This document shows, one piece after another, positions 27,911-37,700 of a stretch of 64,000 bases of DNA. The notes under the pieces are model-generated. The model was given only the letters and a program-made list of their open reading frames with translations, searched no databases and was not told where the DNA came from. Each line of letters opens with the position of its first letter. The stretch's first letter is position 1. A program made the position numbers and the translations under genes. Origin of the DNA: Symsagittifera roscoffensis (lineage: Eukaryota; Xenacoelomorpha; Acoela; Convolutidae); NCBI RefSeq assembly GCF_963678635.1, contig NC_087067.1, positions 54,490,233 through 54,554,232 on the forward strand. The letters are read 5' to 3'.

Positions 27911-29415
27911 ACCTAGTCACCTGGTTTGAAGACATTACCGAAAGGGAGAAGAGTGAAACACAGATAGTGGCTGAGTGTTACGCGAGTACCACGGTGAACC
28001 TAGCAACAGCTCTGGGATTCTTCTCGAGAATGTGCAGTCTCCAGTCACTGGAGAGGCTAGAGTCAGAATACCACTTGGTGACCGCGTTGAGCGTGGAGTC
28101 ATGGCCCGGGGTGTTGCAAGTAACCCAGAAACACATCAAGAGCTGGAAGGTTGGACTTGAAGCGGAAATGGGATTTCCCATGAGCGAAGCCTATGGTCTG
28201 CCTCTAAATGCGAAGTCCTTAGTGGGGTCAGTGATGGCCAACCTATGTGGCAGCCACTATCCATTACACATGGCGATGGTGGAGGTATCCAGCCAAAGGG
28301 TATTGATAGACAAAGCCTTCTCAGTGCCCAAATGCGTAAGACTGGCTCGGATGTCGCATCACTCACACAAGCTGTTGAGGAAAATCCGAGGGACAGTGCC
28401 GAAAGAACAGAGGGACGACTTGAGTGAAATCTAGGGGGAAGAACTTCTGGGTTTGGACGGTGAAAACACAAGTGACCACGAGAGACAAAACGTGATCGGG
28501 AAACCTACGGTTGGTGCTCCAAACCTGGAAGAGATTGACGCGATACACGAGAAAATGATGGAACTTGAGCCTCTCCTAGAAGCCTCGGGAGAACGAAATC
28601 TTAGGAGCATCGACCTCACACATGGGGATTGTCCATGCCACTGTCTGGCACAAACGGTGTGGTACCCGGATCACGCGATCCTCTGCTTGATCTGGGATGT
28701 GGAGGAAATCAGGTCGTTGGGACTGCCCGATCATCAGCAAAAGGTGACCATCTTGGTGGTGAGCACGATGCTGGCTCTACGATGGATTGAAGAAAATGTA
28801 GCAAAGTATCGGGAATCGAAGACGCCAACGGCAGAGTCGATTTACGCGATAGATTAGAGCAGGAGACTTGATTTGTTTGAGACCGCATGCAAGGTGTTCG
28901 CCATACCAATGGAAGTCAGACACGTATGGAGCCGCTTAAGGTTCTTTCCTTGGTTTCGAGCGACGTTAACGTCCTGGTTATACATGGTAACGAAGGATCA
29001 TATGAGGAATTATCAAAAGGAATATCGAGAGTTCCAGGCCGAGATAGGACCGGAGGCCTTCAAGAGACTTCTGCTTACCCATCGAAATGCGATCACGACG
29101 GGGTGGAAAAGAGTTGGTAGAGTATCCAGAAACAACACCAGAGCGAAGGAGTCGATACTAGAGGAAGACCTGGCGAAGAATGTGAGCCTGAGTCTTCACA
29201 ATTCCTTCTGTTTGAACCGAGAGTCGAGGGTGAAGAGTTTACCCAATCAACCGAAGAGATTGCAGGAGCAAAGGGAGTGAATGCGATCCTATGAACAGCT
29301 GAAGGCTTGGGAGGAGATCGTGATCAGCTCCGATGATGAAGAGGCACTATTGAAACAGATCACGGTGTCAAATACATCTGGGTCTGGTACCTCGAAGGCG
29401 AAGAACGCGAGGTGA
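27856..29415 (+). pseudogene. C-terminal protein of the downstream module (B)
   Basis: A single frame with three in-frame stops (TAG 28432, TAG 28855, TGA 29278) and no frameshift, ending at TGA about 29413-29415. The segment from about 28860 on matches A2 31682-32359 closely: LDLFET(A/M)CKV, then IPMEV, WFRA, THRNA(I/V)TT and LHNSFC(L/R)NRES. This shows that the protein is a conserved component of both families. At the second stop, A2 has a Cys-Leu pair, so the TAG is a mutation in B. It contains no known motif. Basic helices suggest nucleic-acid binding, but that is a guess. Confidence 0.6.
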
Positions 29416-29816
29416 GCCGGTGGCTCAAAAGGGAATTCTAGAGTCTTGAGTCTTGAGAGGGAAGGCGGCTCGAGGGTGAACTCGGATGAAATCTGGGTTC
29501 ACCAAAAAGAAATTTTAACAAATGAGATATTGTTATTAATATGTTATATCTATTATATAAATAAAAATGCTGCATGACAATTTCCTGATTGACAAGGACA
29601 AAAATTTTTTAAATTACTAGCTTAAAAAGAGAAAATTCACAGGTGCAGGTGTGTGCAGATTTTGATTGCTGTTTAGCGATAGCGTGAAAATTTTACATGG
29701 TTGTGTATTTTGGGATGTAGATAAACTTAAGTCTGCTGCAAACTTCTGTAAATGATCACTGGCACTGTATCTTGAGTAACACTCGGGTTTCGGGGGATTC
29801 ACTGACAGACGGCAGC
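29416..29816 (+). other. 3' untranslated region of element B
   Basis: No gene is seen in these 400 nt. The segment lies between the last coding frame and the PPT-like motif and is AT-rich in its middle part (29510-29620). Confidence 0.6.
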
Positions 29817-29826
29817 ACGGGGAGTT
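29817..29826 (+). other. PPT-like motif before the B 3' LTR
   Basis: ACGGGGAGTT directly precedes the TGTG of the LTR. Family A has GGGGAGTA at the same place (30860-30869, minus strand). The shared GGGGAGT(A/T) is the best candidate for the plus-strand primer, although it is shorter than usual polypurine tracts. Confidence 0.45.
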
Positions 29827-29885
29827 TGTGCCAGTCGGTCATATCTAGAAGTTTGACCTTGAGGGACACGAATATACGTGATTTT
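29827..29885 (+). repeat. 3' LTR of element B, first 59 bp
   Basis: This appears identical to the first 59 bp of the 5' LTR (13913-13971). It is cut off at 29885 by family-A sequence. The final 283 bp of the same LTR resume at 47401, so about 550 bp of the LTR were lost at the A2 junction. Confidence 0.85.
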
Positions 29886-29936
29886 GGTCATGATGTTATG
29901 AAAGAATAACACCCAGGAGCGCCATAAAAACATACA
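29886..29936 (-). other. 51-bp piece of A leader outside the A2 3' LTR
   Basis: It matches 46427-46477, the A2 leader with the primer-binding site, but lies outside the 3' LTR, where element sequence should have ended. This indicates that the left boundary of A2 was made by recombination between elements and not by simple integration. Confidence 0.7.
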
Positions 29937-30859
29937 TGTAACATTCGCCCGGAAGATACATATCGACGGATAACAAAACTAAGTCTTAAGACGACTGGCT
30001 AGCGTCTAAGCAGAGCTTTGCATGTTTTTCACCGTCTCTACCAAGCCAGTACTTTTCGGTGGTCTTTCTTACATCAGGTCGACAAAAACGTTACTGTTCT
30101 CCGGCTTCGACCAGAACGCTCAAATTAACTGAATTACATGCAAAAATAATGAGCTCATGGCTGGGTCTCAGTATCCCCAGACCACGAGGTCACTCCTAAA
30201 AACAGGGCTACTACTTATTATATTACTATTGTTTTTGTTCAGTAGATAAAAACCATCATCTCCATCGAAGATGGATCAACCCTTTCCCCCCAACTCCTAG
30301 CTTCTCATCCTTATCAAAATGAATCCAGTTGTTAATTAAATTCAATTCAGGACATGACAAGAAGCTAAAAGTTTATATAAAAGGCTAAAAGTTCCAGTCC
30401 CGAAACCCTTCCGGATTCTTGAATCCAGTGAATCAAGCTCCTCAAGTTCAATTTCACGCCAATCCGGAAGGCCGGTTCTCACCCTTCACCGTTGTTGGCA
30501 ACGGCCTTGCAACTATTGTAGCAGCACAATAGTTGCAACTTGGAACGTTCTCTGCTATTGTAGTTCGTTGTCGTTTTTCTTTAATCTCGATTTTCGTTCT
30601 GTTCGCAATCACAGATAAAGTTGTTCTGTTTTTCTTAGTTCTTTTTCTAAAATGGCCGTTTCTGACGTTTCTCAGAAATGTTACGTCATCTCTTCGAAAA
30701 TTTAAAATTTCAAAATACGGGAATATCCTGACCTTCACCGTTCTGCCAATCATCCGAATAACGTCGTTAATCCTTCGAAATCATCAACTCGGAAGGCCTA
30801 CTGCTAAAAATTCGAAGTCTGCATAAATTGCATTTTGGCCATTCTGGTCGAATGTCACA
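29937..30859 (-). repeat. 3' LTR of copy A2
   Basis: 923 bp that match 46478-47400 with about three mismatches noticed. In element orientation it starts TGTGACATTCG and ends GAATGTTACA. The near identity of the two LTRs marks A2 as the youngest insertion of the nest. It includes a 13-bp hairpin at 30507-30538. Open frames within the LTR on both strands are not genes. Confidence 0.92.
30507..30538 (-). other. 13-bp perfect hairpin in the A LTR
   Basis: TTGCAACTATTGT and ACAATAGTTGCAA flank the loop AGCAGC. It is repeated in the other A2 LTR (47048-47079) and kept in the diverged A1 LTR (47974-48005, loop AGCGAC), so the stem has been preserved while nearby bases changed. Confidence 0.65.
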
Positions 30860-30869
30860 TACTCCCCGG
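30860..30869 (-). other. PPT-like motif before the A2 3' LTR
   Basis: On the minus strand it reads CCGGGGAGTA immediately before TGTGACA. See the matching motif in element B (29817-29826). Confidence 0.4.
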
Positions 30870-31681
30870 ACAGTCCGGTCAATGTCCTCATTGAATCGCA
30901 CTATGTTCGTAAAATGGTTACAGTGTCATCGAACAGAATTTACAAAATGCACGAAATTACCTTTATCTACGTCACATCGACTCACTGCAGAATATAAATG
31001 GCATCATACTACATCACTATCGCCTTCAAATTCTTTCATTAATCTGCACATTGAGGATATGACTTAAGATAAAACATATTTTCTGACTTCCAGTGTCAAT
31101 GTCCCGATTAAAGCTTTTTCTCCTAGATTTAAAAGGTGTTGGCTTGCAGGACAGTCCTGCCAACCAACAAGCTAAAATTATCCTACTATGCTCCTTCCCT
31201 TTGGAAATCTTGCTTGTTTATTGTCCTGAATATTAAAACCAAGAAACTTTGTGGTTAGAAAGAACAATGTAACAACCTCCCTCTTCAAGAGATTACTCAA
31301 GTCTTTCATGTCACCACAAAGTGATCAGTCTTCCTAAGTGATTAAAAACAATCATGCAGGCTGGAATATTTAAATATACTCTCCTCTTAAGCCTTTCTAA
31401 GTAAATAATAAGTGAGTGTCTCTAAAGCCACTTCAACTAAAACCAAAATGCAAATTTATAAATGCAACAATTTCAAAACTCAACAAAATTGTTTCAGTTC
31501 TCAATTACAACTTGGTTGCTTGGTTTCTCACTTGAGTTTTTCACACACATAAAACAATTCTGAGTTTTGACTTTTCTTCATCATTCCTTTGTTCTCCTCT
31601 TTTTTCGTCGTTTAGAAGTTCTAAAACTTCTAAATTCTTCTAATTTTCTTTCTTGCCGCCTCTTGTTTCCTCGACCATTCG
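30870..31681 (-). other. 3' untranslated region of A2
   Basis: No gene is seen. A stem-loop lies at 31138-31163 (GCAGGAC-A-GTCCTGC within GTTGGC...CCAAC). A smaller palindrome, CCGGACAGTCCGG, lies beside the 3' LTR at 30865-30877. Confidence 0.55.
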
Positions 31682-32359
31682 TCAATGCTCCATTTCCTCC
31701 TCCTGTGACACTGACTCCGCACTTTCGGTTTCCGTGTCTTGTAGCACGTCATTGACTATCCTGACGCTGTTGGAAGCCGTCCTCCAACACTTCTGCTCTT
31801 CCACCCTCTGCTTACAGCAAGGTAGGGGATCCACGTTTGATTCTCTGTTTCTACAGAAGCTGTTGTGGAGACACAACGTCACGTTTCTCTCCAAATCTTC
31901 TTTCAGCATCTCTGCCTTCTCATTTCCACTACGCTCGCTCGTCCTGGAAATTCTTTTCACAGCGGTGGTCACTGCATTCCGATGGGTCACGAAAGCTCGC
32001 TTGAAAGCTCCTGCCCCAATGTCCAGCTGATATTCACTGTATACTCTGCCATGCTTCGACATATGCTTTTTCGCATACTCGTACAACCATGCAGTCATGT
32101 TAGCTCTGAACCATGGCATCAATCGTTTTCTTGCCCATATCTTTTTCACTTCCATCGGAATGTTTAGAACTTTGCACATTGTCTCAAAAAGATCTAAATC
32201 TTTCAGACAATCTAATTTCCGCAATTGTTCTCTCGTTGGTGCCTCCTTCCTGATGCTGTCAGGCTTCTTGCGTTCATTAGCACCGTGCAAACGGTCAGTA
32301 CCGCGCAACTGAACTTCTGCCAGAGAGTAGTGAACAAACACACCATCATTGATTCCCAC
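31682..32359 (-). CDS. C-terminal downstream protein of A2
   Basis: A 225-codon frame. The real coding part begins after about residue 25 (KKPDSIRKEAPTREQLRKL), where it overlaps the broken SGNH ORF. It is homologous to 28860-29280 of element B: LDLFETMCKVLNIPMEV, then MPWFRANMTAWLYEYAKKH, FKRAFVTHRNAVTTAVKRI and LHNSFCRNRES. The tail is acidic. Relative to B, about 6 kb of module sequence has been deleted from A2 between the hydrolase block III and this protein, and the join shifts the frame. The function is unknown. Basic and aromatic helices dominate. Confidence 0.65.
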   Translation of the reverse strand: MGINDGVFVHYSLAEVQLRGTDRLHGANERKKPDSIRKEAPTREQLRKLDCLKDLDLFETMCKVLNIPMEVKKIWARKRLMPWFRANMTAWLYEYAKKHMSKHGRVYSEYQLDIGAGAFKRAFVTHRNAVTTAVKRISRTSERSGNEKAEMLKEDLERNVTLCLHNSFCRNRESNVDPLPCCKQRVEEQKCWRTASNSVRIVNDVLQDTETESAESVSQEEEMEH

Positions 32360-33774
32360 AGTGCTTCCTGCTCATCTGATCCTCTGGAGATATCATTCGT
32401 CCCAACTAAGATCATCACATTGGGTATCTTCCCTGGATTCATCAGCTCCACCATGCGATATAATTGGGCAATCGTCGCGCCTCCAAAGGCCATCACCGTG
32501 GTGACCCATGAGGTCCTCAAATTCGACAGCACTCTGACTAAGCTGTCTCCCAATATCAGGTGAGATGTCCCGAGTGGTGGTTGCTGCAGGTTCACAGCCG
32601 GGCTCCAGGTAGCTCGATTGAAGCAGGCCCTCGGATCTGTCTCCGGAACTCCCGTGAAATTATACTTCAATTGATTATTCTTCTGCACGTCTATTAGACG
32701 AGACACTTTCTTTGCTGGCATCTTCCTTACTTTCCTCTCTGGGATTCTCGAGTTCCCCATGAGTGGTGTCACGTTACTCATCCCTTGTCTGATTACTGTC
32801 TGGGAGAGTTGTACTCTGCCCGTATCGTCAATCGTTCCATAGGGTGCAGTCACCCCGGAACCTGGTGCATTCTTGTTAGCAACCAATCGTCCAGCTGTCT
32901 CTATCAGTTTTCTCACTGTCTGTTCTACGACGGGATCACCCAAGGTGTCACTAGGATCCGGGATTGTTACTCGGTTCGTCTCTGCTGGAAGCCGTGTCTC
33001 CGTTGTTTGACTCATTTCTCGAGGTGTCAAGAGCTCCATCGGGGACTGCCCACGAGGAATATCCCTTGCAGGTATCACTTTCTCAATGGACGTCGTCAAC
33101 GCCGCCTGTTCCGATCGCTCTTTGTATTCTTGCCTTAAGCGTTCGATCTCTTGACCCTGTTTTTTGTTGCAGTCTTCAAACAACTTTCTCCACATGTCCC
33201 GGTCTTCCTCCATCGCCAGCATGGTCTTCGTCATATCGTCTAACTCCTTCTTCGTACTCCTCAGTTGATCGTTCATCTCGTCCAGATCTTGTATGGTTTG
33301 GTTCGTCTGAACCTTCTGTGTTACTTTCGCCCTTTTTGGTGGCACAGCTGCTCTCAGTGGTGAACCAGACGAGGTCGCTTCGCTGTTCATCTCCCGATGC
33401 ATTCTCGTCAGCCCAGGTTTGGGCTTGGAGGGCATTGGCATCTCACCTGGTTGGTAAGTCCTAGAACTTCCCAACCCAGGCTCATTCGCCAAGTCACTCC
33501 CTGAGAGAGCCCCGTTTCTCCACCTCATCACTCTCATGTTCGGGCGGTCTAGTACTCCTCTTTCTCCCTATGCTGCCATCAACAGGACTTCCGTGGGGCG
33601 GTCCCCACGGTTGTCGTGCCCCAAGATGTTGATCAGGGCGGTCAGCAACATGACCACCTCTGGGTCCTCCAGAGCGAAGTCTCGTTCGATCAGCCGACGA
33701 TAGATCGCATCTACCATCGGTCCCACATATGCCTCTGCCAGGTCCATCAATTCATCCAGGTTGAAATTGTCCAT
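32212..33774 (-). pseudogene. Coiled-coil/SGNH hydrolase protein of A2, truncated
   Basis: One frame from the ATG at 33774 to 32212 with a single in-frame TAG at 33568-33570. The N-terminal about 65 residues (MDNFNLDELMDLAEAYVG) match B 20792 onward. A disordered region and a coiled coil follow (about 33300-33100). The SGNH blocks I-III end it: LILGDSLVRVL, AFGGATI and LVGTNDISRG, then AVLTVCTV. Block V (DxxH) is missing, because a large deletion joins this point to the C-terminal protein. A2 therefore encodes only half of the hydrolase. The arrangement of domain order is the same as in B, which shows that the module belongs to the family and was not a one-time passenger of B. Confidence 0.75.
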
Positions 33775-34174
33775 ACTGTTCTTTCCAAGTTTGATTTGAT
33801 TTCGATTTCAAGTTTTGACTCAAGTGAGCAATTAAATGATCAATCAGGATCTAGAAAAGGAATCACGACTGCCACACTTGTCAGTTTCACCTTAACATAT
33901 ATCGTTAAAATTTGCTTAAAACAGTTCAGATAAAAAGATATTTATCCTAAAATTTATTTAAATCAATTGGTTTCTAAAATTTTGGAATTCGACCTAAGAT
34001 TGGACAGTCTAAACTTTGGATCTATTCCCAAGATCGTCATTTAGTTGTTCATGGTCACTAACGCTTACTTACCCATGATCTTAATAACCTAACACATAAC
34101 ATAACATAACATAACACACATATCACATATTACCTGCAACTTGGTCTTTGGCCTAACACTCTTTCGCACATCAC
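33775..34174 (-). other. Spacer between pol and downstream module (A2)
   Basis: 400 nt with no gene. It includes five ATAAC/CATAA-type repeats at about 34088-34117. It corresponds to the 20324-20791 spacer of B. Confidence 0.5.
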
Positions 34175-34741
34175 TCAGCCTATACTTAAATAATATTTCT
34201 TATGTAGATATACTTGTATGTTCGTATCAGAGAATATCACGTGTACAAGCGCGTACAATTCCCGAGGATGCAGTCTTCCTCTATTTGGATCGTACACTGG
34301 AAGCGAGAGTTCCTTCACGTCCATTTCCACAAGGAAGTCCCTCAGCCTCGTCAAAGACAAGACTAGATTTTCTGGGTCCACGTGCTGCTTCTCCGTCGCC
34401 CTCGTTACCAAGAAGCACAAGTACTTTCCCGGTATCTGCGACACCGCCGGAGGTAAGGCTGCTACGCCCCCTATCCCTGGTCTTTGCTTCCAAAGGAATT
34501 CCACGTTTTTATATTCCCTCTTAAAATCTGCCGCTAGCGCCGTCCTAAAAGTCATGTCTGCGGTGATAGCTACCGCACATGTTCTGTTTGTGAGTATGAA
34601 ATCACTGTCTGTTAGTATTATGTTACTAGAATATTCATTTGGTAAATTAAAATATGACTCAACTACCCTGCCTATGTCAGGTTTCTTAGGTTCTTCACCT
34701 GTTTCTGCTTCTAACTCTCCTGTTTCTCTTGCTATTCTCAA
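34175..34741 (-). CDS. Macrodomain-like C-terminal part of A2 pol
   Basis: 188 residues, shifted by one frame relative to the integrase ORF, which it overlaps by 47 nt. Residues about 40-185 match the macrodomain-like region of B strand by strand: IILTDSDFIL, AVAITADMTF, DFKREYKNVEFLWKQ, GGVAALPPAV, YLCFLVTR, LTRLRDFLVE, LSLPVYDPNRGRL, ELYALVHVIF, VYLHKKY. Overall spacing fits the TARG1/Poa1p branch of the macro family, which binds ADP-ribose. The active-site loop is altered (PNRGRL). It was probably the last domain of a single pol polyprotein before the frameshift near 34700-34740. Confidence 0.72.
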   Translation of the reverse strand: MRIARETGELEAETGEEPKKPDIGRVVESYFNLPNEYSSNIILTDSDFILTNRTCAVAITADMTFRTALAADFKREYKNVEFLWKQRPGIGGVAALPPAVSQIPGKYLCFLVTRATEKQHVDPENLVLSLTRLRDFLVEMDVKELSLPVYDPNRGRLHPRELYALVHVIFSDTNIQVYLHKKYYLSIG

Positions 34742-37700
34742 TTTTTTTTATTATCAGGTTTTCAGTGTGGGTTAGTCCTACCCCCACTCCCCGGACAAAA
34801 ATATCCATCGGCGTCCCCGTCGATCGCATACCGGGTATTAAGTCAAGGTTAGAAGCTGGAATGAGAAGTTGTCCTTCCTGGGCAGCCCAGGAAGGATCAT
34901 CTCGTTCGGTCTTAATGTATTTCGCGCTTTCACGATCTACGTCTTGAATCGTAACGCTGGTCTCTTTAGGGTCTGATGTCATTTCATTCAGCCACTCTAA
35001 GACACGCAGGTTCGTCTGGTCTTGTTCATATGACTGCTGTTGCTCATCGTCAAATTCTACCTCGGGTTTTGACCAGTCGTCAACCCACTCATCGTTATGA
35101 TCATCGACTATGTCAATGTCTTGTGACACAGTTATTTCTTCTAAACCCACTACTTCTTCCACTACTTTCTTCAGATCTATCCTATCCACTACAAAGTCGT
35201 CACCGTAAGGATTGTACTTCTTTCTTGATCTCGTCCCGTCCTTCCGACGAGTCTGCATCGTGAACGGAAGATCTGGTTCCAAGTTCTTGGGAACCTCTGT
35301 CTGTTCGGGATCCCGCCAATCCTCTTCTGCGTAGGGTAAGGTTTCATCTTCCGCTTCGATCTGTTCGTTTGGATCCAGGTCCAATGGTGTATCCGTACCT
35401 TCCTCTACGACCTCGTTTCCATCGTTCTTCTCCCTGGTGCCCTTTTCATTGACCTCACAAGCAGGATCCATCATTAAATAATCCCCTTCTTCCATGTCTG
35501 CAGGTATACACCAGTCTTCTGTCGATGGATTGTGTGGCTTGATGTTCTCGTAGTGGGCGGCTCGGCCAGTACTCAGTCTATAAAAGCGTCCCTCTTGGTG
35601 CACCTCTGTAATCATGAAGGGTCCCCTCCACTTTTTTAGAAGCTTCTTTGTTCCTTTCGGTGGTATAACGTTCTGAAATACCCATACGTAGTCTCCCACC
35701 GAGTAGGCTTTTGCACCAGCTGCTTTCTTGTCGAATCTTTTCCTCTGCCTTGCCTGTGCTTGCTGAGTATTTCGTCTACACAGATCGTTCAACTCCTGTT
35801 GACGTCTGATCACATCCCTCACGTAAACCTGTGGAGATGTTTTCTTCCCCTCATATTCTGGGTAGAAGAATGTCAAGGGTAAAGACTTCTCGTGTCCCGT
35901 CAGCATCATGTGTGGACTGACCCCAGTGGTGGAGTGTTGCGTGCTATTATAAGCTCCCATCACCTGTGGAAGGTATCTGTCCCAATCGGTCATATACCTG
36001 GAACAGTATACTCTCAGCATCGATACTAACGTCCTATTCTGTCTTTCCACTAAGCCATTCGTCTGAGGGTGGTATGTCGTGGAGTGAGCCTGAGCGACCT
36101 GTGACCGTCTCATAAGCTCTTTCGTAAGCTCGCCTACGAAAGCTGTTCCATTGTCCGATTGAAACGTCATTGGACAACCATGTCTTGCTATCCATGTATT
36201 TATCAGGTGGTCGCATGTCTCTTCCGCCGAGGCAGTTATGCAGGGCACGGCCTCTGCATACTTCGTGAAGTGATCTATCATGACCAAGACTTGGTTATAA
36301 CCGCTGCCTGTCATGCATATCTTCTGGTGATCTATCTGCACGACCTCGTTGAATTCAGACGACTCAATCGATTGTAGAGGAAATCGTAATTTCCTTGGAT
36401 CCTTGACCTGTTGGCATGACAGGCACGCTGTTACCCATTTCTCACATGCTTTTTTCATTCCAGGCCACTCAAAGCGCTTCAGGATCCTCTGATACACTTT
36501 GTCGATTCCTTGATGGCCCATCTGATCATGCGACCTGAATAGTAGTTCTGTCTGATAGAGTTGTGGCAACACTATCGCGTTATATTTGTATAAGACCTTG
36601 TCTTCTTCTCTTCTCTTGCAAGCCACGATCCCGTCCTTGTTCAGATACAATCTCCCCTCTTTCTGCATGAAGTATTGTCTCAGGATCCTATAGCTGTCTT
36701 CTTCTAGGTCACCTTTGTCTGGTGCACCGTTTTCTATCCACCTTTTTAGGTTACTTGTCATGCGGTCATTTCTTTGCGCCCTTAGTAGGTCCGAGAGTCT
36801 GTACCTCGCCTTCAAATATGTCTTCATGACCCTCATTTGACAATTCATCTCATTGGGCTGATGTGTGTCTTCTTCCATCTTAACGCACCAAATCTTCGCC
36901 AACGGTTGTGTTTCTTGTTCAAATGGCTGAAGGTCAGTCCTGACTACCTCTTTCTGCGGCAACAGGCTTATCGAACGTTTCGATACCGCTATTGTTTCTA
37001 AGTCATCCGCTGCGTTGTCAAAGACTCTTTCGCTTGGTATAAGGTAGCGATCGCTGTCAGGATCCTGATACACCTCTCTGTCCAGGTCTCTCGCCCGAGT
37101 TTCCACTAGTAGCGTGTGTATCGCCAGTTCTGACAGCTCGGATCCCGAACTCGAGTTCCTGTCTGAATAGGTGTCCATTCCTGAGTTTCGGGAATCATCA
37201 TCTGTCGAAGAGGTTGTGCTGGAGACTGCACGCTCCTCCAGATCATGTCTGTGCTTTCTTCGCATCCATCTGAACTCCCCGGACAAAACCTTGTTCTCTC
37301 GGTCCTGTTTCTCATCAGGAATTTCCTCGTTTATCTCAGACTCCCCGGACAAATTTCCTTGTCCCGGGTGTTGATCTTGTGATCGCTGGTTTTTCTCCTC
37401 ATCCTTCTCCCCGGACAAATAGTCTTGCAGCAGATTTTGTTCTACCTCTTCACCCTCTTTTTCCCGGTCTACAAAGGTGACGGTTTTCTTTCGCTTGCTG
37501 CTCCCCTGTTCTTTCCGTCCGTAAGAAGTACTGGTTAAAATCTCTTGGGGTATTGAGGATACTAGTTGCTGAACTATTGTCCTACAATCCCTCTTGTTCT
37601 CTTCGTGCTGTCGTCTGGACGGCATGATCTTCACCTTCTCACTGACTGTCAGCGATGCCACTGCTGCTGTCCACTCGGGGTCATCTCTGGTCACTTCTCT

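Noticed and set aside
30454..30826. Opposed ORFs of about 100 codons, repeated exactly at 46995-47367
   Set aside because: They lie inside the two identical LTRs of A2; duplication reflects the LTR, and there is no protein-like conservation in the A1 LTR.
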